DNA from: Thermoflexus sp.
Lineage (GTDB): Bacteria > Chloroflexota > Anaerolineae > Thermoflexales > Thermoflexaceae
Assembly (NCBI GenBank): GCA_017743605.1
Contig: JAGHYO010000188.1
Location: 1-5,050 of the forward strand
Length of the DNA: 5,050 nt
Direction: 5' to 3'
The notes beneath the pieces are model-generated. The model saw only the letters and a program-made list of their open reading frames with translations, was not told the DNA's origin and did no database searches. Position 1 is the stretch's first letter; each line of letters opens with the position of its first letter. A program made the translations under genes and the position numbers. Shown in pieces: positions 1 through 4,499 of the stretch.

Positions 1-148
1 CGCCGCGACCACTGCGTCATCGAAGACGGGGTTCGGGGCTAAAGCCCCTCCTACAAAAACCGTTTTCCGTAGGAGCGGCTTTAGCCGCGAACTCTTCCTG
101 TCTCGAAGACACAGGGTTCGGGTTGTAGGAGCGGCTTGCGCCGCGACC
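1..148. repeat. REP-like palindromic repeat cluster
   Basis: Three full copies and one tail of a 24-nt palindromic unit are visible. Copies at 69-92 and 125-148 lie on the plus strand, one at 31-54 is inverted, and 1-10 matches the last ten bases of the 125-148 copy. Each unit begins GTAGGAG and contains a hairpin with a 5-bp stem and 4-nt loop (GCGGC-TTTA-GCCGC in the 69-92 copy). The inverted pair 31-54 and 69-92 is separated by 14 nt, the head-to-head arrangement typical of REP/BIME doublets. The spacers are related too: TCGAAGAC followed by GGGTTCGGG occurs near 20-38 and 103-122. Very similar GTAGGAGCGGCTTTAGCCGC units are known as REP elements in Gammaproteobacteria such as Pseudomonas. 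No RAYT transposase is visible here. The cluster ends 32 nt before the antiporter start, so it forms that gene's upstream region. Confidence 0.85.
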
Positions 149-165
149 CTGAGGGAATCCCATCC

Positions 166-171
166 GGGAGG
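166..171 (+). promoter_or_regulatory. Ribosome binding site of the antiporter
   Basis: GGGAGG lies 9 nt before the ATG at 181. It settles the start: the upstream in-frame TTG at 136 lies inside a REP copy and has no comparable site. Confidence 0.75.
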
Positions 172-180
172 TTATCAACG

Positions 181-1215
181 ATGAAGTGGTCCAGAGTGAT
201 GCTGCTCGCGGTTCCCCTCGCCCTGGGGGCGGCCCTCCTCCGGGCGGGGCCGGTCCCTGAACTGGCCCTCAGCGCCCTGGCCCTGATCCCGCTGGCGGCC
301 CTGATCGGAGAGGCCACGGAGGAGCTGGCCGCGCGCACCGGCCCGGTCATCGGAGGGTTGCTGAACGCTACCCTGGGCAACGCTGCGGAGCTGATCATCG
401 CCCTGGCCGGCATCCGAGCCGGATTGCTAGACCTGGTGAAAGCCTCCATCACCGGGTCCATCCTGGGGAACATGTTGCTGGTGATGGGGCTGAGCCTCCT
501 GGTCGGAGGATGGCGCCACGGGGTCCAGCGGTTCTCCCGCCAGCGGGCGGGGGTGCTGACGACCATGACCGTCCTCGCCTTCATCGCCCTGGGGATCCCC
601 TCCCTGTTCAGCCACACCATCGCTGCCCATCATCCGGAAGCGGTGGAGACGCTGAGCCTGGGGGTGGCCGGGCTGATGCTGGCCCTTTATATCCTCAGCG
701 TGCTCTACACCCTGCGCGCCCGGGAGCCTCTGGGAGGGCATGCCATCGCCCACGCCCGCTGGACGCTCTCCCAGGCCCTGGGGATCCTGGCCCTGGCTAC
801 CCTGGGTGTGGTGATCATGAGCGAGATCCTGGTTCACGCCCTGGAGCCGGCCCTGCACGCCATGGGCCTGACGGAGTTCTTCGTCGGGATCATCCTCATC
901 CCTCTGGTCGGCAATGTGGCGGAGCACCTGGTGGCCGTCCAGATGGCGGCCGAGAACCAGATGGACCTCTCCCTGGAGATCGCGGTAGGCTCCAGCCTGC
1001 AGATCGCCCTGCTGGTGGCCCCCGTCCTGGTCTTCGCCAGCCTGGCCCTGGGGCGGCCGATGGACCTGGTCTTCCATCCCCTGGAGCTGGTGGCGCTGAT
1101 GATGGCGGGGGCCATCGCGGCCTTCATCGCCCTGGATGGGGAGACCAACTGGCTGGAGGGTGCCCAGCTGCTCACGGTCTACGGCATGCTGGGGATCGCC
1201 TTCTTCTTTGTTTGA
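181..1215 (+). CDS. cax: Calcium/proton antiporter (Cax family)
   Basis: A 344-residue integral membrane protein of the CaCA superfamily, Cax branch, which exports Ca2+ across the cytoplasmic membrane in exchange for protons. Both internal alpha repeats are clear. The first has GNAAELIIAL (66-75) followed by GSILGNMLLVMG (92-103). The second has GNVAEHLVAV (244-253) followed by GSSLQIALLVAP (270-281). E70 and E248 are the conserved ion-binding glutamates, and H249 is the histidine usual in the second repeat of Cax proteins. About eleven hydrophobic segments fit the family's usual 11-helix plan and 340-400 residue length. The central loop (about 179-194) is short and basic/histidine-containing, not the acidic stretch of many eukaryotic Cax proteins. 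The ATG at 181 is chosen for its GGGAGG site. The gene is convergent with the OsmC gene and has a REP cluster directly upstream. Family is certain; the transported ion is inferred. Confidence 0.95.
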   Translation: MKWSRVMLLAVPLALGAALLRAGPVPELALSALALIPLAALIGEATEELAARTGPVIGGLLNATLGNAAELIIALAGIRAGLLDLVKASITGSILGNMLLVMGLSLLVGGWRHGVQRFSRQRAGVLTTMTVLAFIALGIPSLFSHTIAAHHPEAVETLSLGVAGLMLALYILSVLYTLRAREPLGGHAIAHARWTLSQALGILALATLGVVIMSEILVHALEPALHAMGLTEFFVGIILIPLVGNVAEHLVAVQMAAENQMDLSLEIAVGSSLQIALLVAPVLVFASLALGRPMDLVFHPLELVALMMAGAIAAFIALDGETNWLEGAQLLTVYGMLGIAFFFV

Positions 1216-1221
1216 GCCGGG

Positions 1222-1280
1222 GGAGGAAGCCCCGCCTATCGCATCAATCCACGGCGCCGGCCGGGGCGGGGGCTTCCTCC
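1222..1280. terminator. Possible bidirectional terminator hairpin between convergent genes
   Basis: GGAGGAAGCCCCGCC at 1222-1236 is complementary to 1265-1280 apart from one extra G, giving a GC-rich stem of about 15 bp with a 28-nt loop. It lies just after the antiporter stop and covers the last codons of the OsmC gene (stop at 1246-1244). No clear U-tract follows on either strand, so it is not a textbook intrinsic terminator. It could act as a convergent transcript-end structure, or it may be a by-product of GC-rich coding sequence. Confidence 0.4.
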
Positions 1281-1744
1281 TCCATCCAGTATTCGCCCTC
1301 GACGGGCGAGGCTTCCGGCCTGCTCGGCTCGATGCGGTAGCGGTAACGGATACGGGCGGTCTTCCGGAGCATGGCGCTGACCGAGCAATACTTGGTGGCC
1401 GACAGCTCGATCGCCCGGACCACCGCCTGGGGATCCGCATTCCCCCGCACGATGTAGAGCAGATCGATGTCTGTGTAGACTTTGGGATGCTCCGGGGCCC
1501 GCTCGGCCCGCACCTCCATGGCGAACCCCTCCAGAGGCTGGCGGCTTTTCCGGAGGATGGAGAGGACGTCCATGGCCGTGCACCCGGCCAGGGCGACCAG
1601 CACCAGCTCCATGGGCCGCGGCCCATCGTTGGTCCCCCCCACATCCGGGGCCGCGTCCATGATCACCGCGTGGCCGCTCGGCGTGCGGGCCTCCATCTTC
1701 ATCCCCTGAGGGTCCAGCAGGTCGAGACGGATCGCGGTGGCCAT
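1244..1744 (-). CDS. OsmC family protein (YhfA-like)
   Basis: A 166-residue OsmC/Ohr-fold protein. This family forms dimers whose paired cysteines reduce hydroperoxides or handle other reactive sulfur and oxygen species in the cytoplasm. The sequence shows GGTNDGPRPMELVLVALAGC (36-55) with the first redox cysteine C55 and neighbouring E46, then KYCSVSAML with the second cysteine C120. The GPRPMEL...GCTAMDV pattern is that of the YhfA-like subgroup rather than Ohr or classical OsmC, so the exact substrate is unknown. The ATG at 1744 is preferred over an upstream in-frame ATG at 1786 because GGGAGG (1751-1756) lies 6 nt before it. It is the last gene of the minus-strand cluster, 38 nt after the small zinc-ribbon gene, and its 3' end faces the antiporter. 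Co-regulation by the CsoR-like repressor is inferred. Confidence 0.93.
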   Translation of the reverse strand: MATAIRLDLLDPQGMKMEARTPSGHAVIMDAAPDVGGTNDGPRPMELVLVALAGCTAMDVLSILRKSRQPLEGFAMEVRAERAPEHPKVYTDIDLLYIVRGNADPQAVVRAIELSATKYCSVSAMLRKTARIRYRYRIEPSRPEASPVEGEYWMEEEAPAPAGAVD

Positions 1745-1782
1745 CGAAAGCCTCCCGGATATGAAGTGAAAGCGCCTCGAGT

Positions 1783-2079
1783 TCACGGGGGCGCCGCCCC
1801 CGGCGAGTCAGGTGATCCGGTGCAGGCGGGGTGGGCGCCGGTGCGGAAGCCACGGGTGGGGCAGTGGAGGCTGAAATCCTCGTCGTATTCCAGACGGGCG
1901 AACCCGCAGTTGGGGCAGGGATCGCCCGCCTGATGGGCCTCCACGGCCTGGGCTGCTTCCTGCGGGCGGTGTAGGGAGAAGGCCAGCGAGGGGCCTTCCG
2001 CCGGCGCGTGGGCCCCCGGGCAAGGAAGCGCCCGCGGCTTCGATTTCGAGCCCTTAGCTTCCCACCAGGAGTCCTCCAT
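1783..2079 (-). CDS. Small zinc-ribbon-like protein of unknown function
   Basis: A 98-residue hypothetical protein; I do not recognise a named family. A hydrophilic N-terminus leads into a zinc-ribbon-like segment, CPNCGFARLEYDEDF (55-69) then LHCPTRGF (71-78). The ligands C55, C58 and C73 are present, but the fourth expected position is R76 (codon CGT, one transition from TGT Cys). A further cysteine, C86, lies ten residues on and might replace it. The ATG at 2079 has GAGG 6 nt upstream (2086-2089), and its initiation region matches that of the OsmC gene over 14 nt, which supports real translation. The gene starts 23 nt after the repressor's stop and is followed 38 nt later by the OsmC gene, so it is probably in the same operon. 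The reading frame stays open further upstream, but that part overlaps the repressor and is not coding. It may have partly lost function. Confidence 0.62.
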   Translation of the reverse strand: MEDSWWEAKGSKSKPRALPCPGAHAPAEGPSLAFSLHRPQEAAQAVEAHQAGDPCPNCGFARLEYDEDFSLHCPTRGFRTGAHPACTGSPDSPGAAPP

Positions 2080-2102
2080 CGAAAGCCTCGAAGCCGGATG
2101 GT

Positions 2103-2372
2103 TCAGGAAGGCAATCGTTTCAGGGCCTCCAAGAGGTTGCGCAGCGCAGGGGCTGCGCGGGCCGGATCCTCCTGGGCGCAGGCCTGAAGGTAAGATCGGG
2201 AGGCGAACAAGAAGGCCTGACGGGCGGCGGCCTGCAGGGCGGCCAGCTGCTCCAGCACCTCCCGACAATCCCGTCCCTCCCGGATCATCCCCTCGATCCC
2301 CCGGGCCTGTCCCTGGATGCGCCGGAGGCGGCGGATGAGGCGTTGCTCCGCATCCTGGGGAAGATGGATCAT
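2103..2372 (-). CDS. CsoR/CstR-family transcriptional repressor (DUF156 / metal-sensitive repressor fold)
   Basis: An 89-residue all-helical regulator, the normal size for the CsoR/RcnR/FrmR/CstR family, whose tetramers bind GC-rich operators and release on metal, formaldehyde or persulfide. Family hallmarks are RLRRIQGQARGIEGMI (15-30), GRDCREVLEQLAALQAA (33-49) and the third-helix end SYLQAC (60-65). In copper-sensing CsoR the ligands are C36, H61 and C65 (M. tuberculosis numbering). Here the equivalent residues are C36, Y61 and C65, so the histidine ligand is missing. Two cysteines without the histidine is the arrangement of CstR, the persulfide sensor. No copper chaperone or P-type ATPase is adjacent; an OsmC protein is. 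AGGAG at 2382-2386 lies 9 nt before the ATG. It is the second gene of the minus-strand cluster and probably represses the promoter near 2722-2750. Family is certain; the inducer is inferred. Confidence 0.93.
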   Translation of the reverse strand: MIHLPQDAEQRLIRRLRRIQGQARGIEGMIREGRDCREVLEQLAALQAAARQAFLFASRSYLQACAQEDPARAAPALRNLLEALKRLPS

Positions 2373-2400
2373 CCCATCCTGCTCCTGAGAACAGACGGAG

Positions 2401-2413
2401 GGGCCACCGGCCC
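2401..2413. other. Small hairpin in the gap between FmdB-like and repressor genes
   Basis: GGGCC-ACC-GGCCC is a perfect 5-bp stem with a 3-nt loop, and the palindrome GACCGGTC follows at 2436-2443. Both lie in the 72-nt gap between two genes transcribed in the same direction. There is no U-tract, so termination is not supported. The hairpin may only reflect high GC. Confidence 0.2.
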
Positions 2414-2444
2414 TAGCTCAGCGAATCCCTTAGGTGACCGGTCC

Positions 2445-2624
2445 TCAGGCGGGCCCCCGCCGGGGCTCGCTCCTGGTCCCCGCCGTGGCGAACAGGGAGA
2501 GGCGTTTCTCCGCCTCCCGTCGCCTGCAGCAATGGCATTCAATCTCCTCCGTCGGGGTGTTCCACCGCACCAGCCGCTCGAACTCAGCGCCGCAGGCGCG
2601 ACAGCGATACTCATAGAGCAGCAT
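2445..2624 (-). CDS. FmdB-family putative zinc-ribbon protein
   Basis: A 59-residue protein that starts MLLYEYRCRACGAEFE, the standard opening of the FmdB/CxxC_CxxC_SSSS zinc-ribbon family (short proteins, often about 60-110 residues, of poorly defined function and once proposed as regulators). The zinc ligands are C8 and C11, then C30 and C33 within ECHCC; the extra C32 sits between the second pair. The tail is basic and low in complexity. The ATG at 2624 is chosen over the upstream in-frame ATG at 2663 because GGAGGTG (2634-2640) lies 9 nt before it and the product then begins exactly at the family's N-terminus. It is the first gene of the minus-strand cluster, about 90 nt downstream of a promoter overlapping a CsoR-type operator, and 72 nt before the repressor gene. 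Confidence 0.85.
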   Translation of the reverse strand: MLLYEYRCRACGAEFERLVRWNTPTEEIECHCCRRREAEKRLSLFATAGTRSEPRRGPA

Positions 2625-2699
2625 CGCTCGCCGCACCTCCTGTGACGCAGAATCCTGCGGCAAAGGATCCTTCCATCGGCGGCGAGGGGGCGATAACCT

Positions 2700-2731
2700 G
2701 GTTACCCCCTACCCGTATGAAAGGGTAAACC
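2700..2731. promoter_or_regulatory. Candidate CsoR/CstR-type operator
   Basis: An imperfect inverted repeat pairs GGTTACCC (2700-2707) with GGGTAAACC (2723-2731), with one unpaired base. A tighter pair, TACCC (2710-2714) and GGGTA (2723-2727), lies inside it. C-tract/G-tract half-sites flanked by TA are typical of operators bound by CsoR-family repressors. The repeat overlaps the -10 hexamer of the minus-strand promoter, so bound repressor would block polymerase. Assignment to the repressor encoded at 2103-2372 is inferred from position and motif style. Confidence 0.5.
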
Positions 2732-2750
2732 GGATGGAGCGGTGTGTCAA
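2722..2750 (-). promoter_or_regulatory. Sigma-70-type promoter of the minus-strand operon
   Basis: On the minus strand a perfect -35 TTGACA (2750-2745) is followed after exactly 17 nt by TACCCT (2727-2722), which keeps the key T, A and final T of the -10 consensus. Transcription would begin near 2714, leaving a leader of about 90 nt before the FmdB-like ATG at 2624. The -10 coincides with the GGGTA half-site of the candidate operator; this may explain its departure from TATAAT. Confidence 0.5.
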
Positions 2751-2947
2751 ACCCGAGGGGGGCAGGATTCCAGCGCCTACAGACCCGGTTAGGCATGCCG
2801 GTCGACGCTGCCCTTTGCGGTCTCCCAACGACCTGCGCACCTCCTTAGCGGCTTCGGTAAACCGGCCGGAGGGATCTGCGCGCAAGGTGGGTGGGATACA
2901 ATCCACGAGGGATCCTTGTCTCCCATCCGGGGAGTCCGGAGGGAAGG

Positions 2948-3321
2948 ATGCCGGTGGCCAGCGAGCTTTGACCGGGGATAACGGTCACGCCGGAAGGGAA
3001 CCTGTTCCGCGCGATCGAGGCGGTTTGCCACTTGGGCCCCGTCCAGCCGCAAGGGGTGGTCCGCGCCAAGCTGTGCAACTTGCGCGCTGGCGTGGTGGTA
3101 GGCCGGCGCTTCCGGCCTGAGGAGCGGGTGGAGGAGGTAACCCTCGGGTGGTCCACCCTCCCCAGCCGCTGCGGGAGCGGAAGAGCCATGTCAATTAATC
3201 TGCCATCCCGAAGAACGGCCCGGAGGCGCTGGTCCCCCCGTTGATCGCCGAGGGGGACATCGCCCGGATCAACGTCCACGACCGGGCCTACGTGGACCGC
3301 GTGGGGAAGCGGGGGCCCTGA
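2948..3321 (+). pseudogene. Decayed elongation factor P-like gene (EF-P / YeiP type)
   Basis: A relic of an EF-P family gene; the intact protein relieves ribosome stalling at proline runs. From the ATG at 2948 (GGAGGG at 2938-2943) the frame reads MPVASEL, then TGA at 2969-2971 where CGA (Arg) would fit, then PGITVTPEGNLF and onward to RAKLCNLRAGVVVGRRF and RPEERVEEVTL (ending near 3145). This matches the EF-P N-terminal domain. The C-terminal end is in a different frame, from about 3223: EALVPPLIAEGD then RINVHDRAYVDRVGKRGP and a TGA at 3319-3321, matching the last OB domain. About 374 nt remain of the usual 555 or so, so roughly 180 nt of the middle is missing; 3148-3213 is unassignable and contains TAA at 3196-3198. 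The MPxAxE opening and HDRAYVDRV ending also resemble the YeiP/EfpL branch. A functional copy elsewhere is assumed. It ends 1 nt from the convergent zincin gene. Confidence 0.85.
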
Positions 3322-3322
3322 T

Positions 3323-3712
3323 CTATTCCATCCCTAGCCGGCGCAGGTCCTCCTCGCCCAGCCCGAAGTAGTGCCCTAGCTCGTGCAGGAGGGTGCGGCG
3401 GATCTCCGCTCGCAGCCGGAAGGGGTCGTGGCCGAAGTCGGCCTCCAGGGGGCGGCGGAACAGCAGAATGCGGGAGGGCCAGGCGATGAGCAGGCGCTCC
3501 CGCTCTGCGCAGGTAGGTCCCTCGAACATCCCATAGAGGTTCTCCTCGGGGGGCAACGCCAGTGCTGCCCGCTGCGCCGGGGAGGGCTCCTCCTCCAGCA
3601 GCACCGCTACGTTGTCCATCGCCCTCTGTAGGTCCGCTGGCAGGCGCTCCAGCAGCTCTGTCCAGATCCGTTCCACCAGCTCAGGGGTAATGCGGAGGCG
3701 TCGTCGTCGCAT
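3323..3712 (-). CDS. Minimal zincin metallopeptidase family protein (Zincin_1 / DUF1025-like)
   Basis: A 129-residue protein with the zinc-protease motif HELGHYFGL at 110-118 (zinc ligands H110 and H114, catalytic E111) close to the C-terminus, followed by GEEDLRRLGME. Length, late motif position and the short helix-rich N-terminal part fit the small single-domain minimal metallopeptidase family typical of Actinobacteria and Chloroflexota. The physiological substrate of this family is not known to me. The middle segment LYGMFEGPTCAERERLLIAW fits the family's conserved YG-F-G block. No signal peptide is seen, so it is probably cytoplasmic. The ATG at 3712 opens just before conserved sequence and has GGAGGA (3724-3729) 11 nt upstream; it overlaps the DtxR-family gene by 32 nt, indicating co-transcription and probably translational coupling. 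A longer frame upstream to 3844 is a shadow of that regulator. Confidence 0.92.
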   Translation of the reverse strand: MRRRRLRITPELVERIWTELLERLPADLQRAMDNVAVLLEEEPSPAQRAALALPPEENLYGMFEGPTCAERERLLIAWPSRILLFRRPLEADFGHDPFRLRAEIRRTLLHELGHYFGLGEEDLRRLGME

Positions 3713-4394
3713 CCGGCTGCATTTCCTCCGGGGGTTCGGGGATCGGCACGCGGACGAAGATCCGATCGGCCAGCCGGCGTCGGATGTGGTGGCGCTGATC
3801 CCCCACCCGGATCCGCAGCCCGGGTCCGGGCTCCTGTTCCTCAACGGTCACCCGAGCTCCGGGCCGCAGGCCAACCCGGGCGGCCTGGCGCAGTGTGGAC
3901 ACTTCATCCGTTACCCGCAGCACTTCGCAGGCTACCCCGAGGGGCACCTCGCTCAGGCGACATGCAAGGGGGGCGGAGACCTCTCCAGAGCGGGTGGGGA
4001 TGGGATCGCCGTGGGGGTCATAGGCGGGGTGGCCCAGCAGGGTGGCGATGCGTTCCTCCAGCGCCTCGCTGATGGCGTGCTCCAGCCGGTCCGCCTCTGC
4101 GTGCACCTCGTCCCAATCGTAGCCCAGGGCTTCCATCAGGAAGAGCTCCAGGAGGCGGTGGTGCCGGATCACCTCCAGGGCGATGCGGCGGCCGGCGCGC
4201 GTGAGGGTGACCCCTCGATAGGGGGTATAATGGACCAGGTGGAGCCGGGCTAGCTTCTTCAGCATCCCGGTCACGGAAGGAGGGGAGACGTTCAGGTACT
4301 CGGCCAGCCGGGTGGTGCTCACCGTCCCCTCCCGCTCGGCCAGGATGTAGATCGCCCGCAGGTAATCTTCCATCGAAGCGCTCAAGCGAGGCAT
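3681..4394 (-). CDS. DtxR/MntR-family metal-dependent regulator with FeoA-like domain
   Basis: A cytoplasmic DNA-binding repressor that uses Fe2+ or Mn2+ as corepressor. Numbered from the ATG at 4394 (237 residues), it has an N-terminal winged helix (about 8-60; VSTTRLAEYLNVSPPSVTGM), a dimerisation and metal-binding domain (about 65-125) and a FeoA/SH3-like domain (about 145-216). Visible metal-site residues are D10 (MEDYL), H79, E83, H98, D102, E105 and H106. D10 and the D102-E105-H106 set resemble MntR-type oxygen-rich sites more than DtxR, which has Met and Cys there; but R13 replaces MntR E11, so the metal is uncertain. An in-frame ATG at 4430 would add 12 acidic residues but has no ribosome site; 4394 has AGAGGGGG 11 nt upstream; the ATG at 4373 is also possible. 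The 3' end overlaps the zincin gene. I saw no palindromic operator upstream. Confidence 0.93.
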   Translation of the reverse strand: MPRLSASMEDYLRAIYILAEREGTVSTTRLAEYLNVSPPSVTGMLKKLARLHLVHYTPYRGVTLTRAGRRIALEVIRHHRLLELFLMEALGYDWDEVHAEADRLEHAISEALEERIATLLGHPAYDPHGDPIPTRSGEVSAPLACRLSEVPLGVACEVLRVTDEVSTLRQAARVGLRPGARVTVEEQEPGPGLRIRVGDQRHHIRRRLADRIFVRVPIPEPPEEMQPDATTTPPHYP

Positions 4395-4499
4395 GCTCTG
4401 TTCGGCCCCCTCTGCGGATTCCTCCCCCATCTTAACACAAAGACCCTATCCCGGGGAGCATCGCTCACGCCCCGCCAATGGTCAGAACCCCCTGACCAC

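Larger units (their letters stand above)
2625..2947. other. Divergent intergenic region with no convincing gene
   Basis: About 320 nt separate the FmdB-like gene from the EF-P relic. The part nearest the minus-strand operon holds its promoter, a candidate operator and a leader of about 90 nt that includes the palindrome AAGGATCCTT (2663-2672). On the plus-strand side a TACAAT hexamer (2897-2902) and GGAGGG (2938-2943) could be the old -10 and ribosome site of the EF-P relic, but no good -35 partner is visible. The 10-mer GGTAAACCGG occurs at 2724-2733 and again at 2856-2865. Open frames crossing this area on both strands show no recognisable protein pattern. Confidence 0.6.

Noticed and set aside
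1..148. CRISPR array
   Set aside because: Copies are palindromic, in both orientations and unevenly spaced, with related spacers; this is a REP pattern.
136..180. Extended start (TTG at 136) for the antiporter
   Set aside because: It lies inside a REP copy and lacks a ribosome site; ATG at 181 with GGGAGG matches the family N-terminus.
427..1644. Long minus-strand open frame (about 405 codons) across the antiporter and OsmC genes
   Set aside because: Glycine/proline/arginine/glutamine-rich low-complexity product, antisense to two clearly conserved genes; a high-GC shadow.
2436..2443. Palindrome GACCGGTC as a second operator before the repressor gene
   Set aside because: Only eight bases are symmetrical, flanks do not extend it, and it lacks the C/G-tract half-sites of the family.
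2709..2906. Minus-strand open frame of 65 codons with an internal AAGGAGGTG
   Set aside because: No recognisable family, and it overlaps the operator and promoter. The AAGGAGGTG lacks a well-placed ATG. Could be revisited if transcripts are found.
2734..3120. Plus-strand open frame of 128 codons
   Set aside because: No protein-like pattern, and its 3' half overlaps the EF-P relic in the wrong frame.
3032..3244. Plus-strand open frame of 70 codons read as a separate gene
   Set aside because: It is a different frame from the EF-P N-terminal remnant for part of its length and has no ribosome site; best explained within the pseudogene.
4226..4231. Perfect TATAAT on the plus strand
   Set aside because: It lies inside the conserved winged-helix coding region of the DtxR-family gene (HYTPYRG) and has no good -35 at 16-18 nt; chance.
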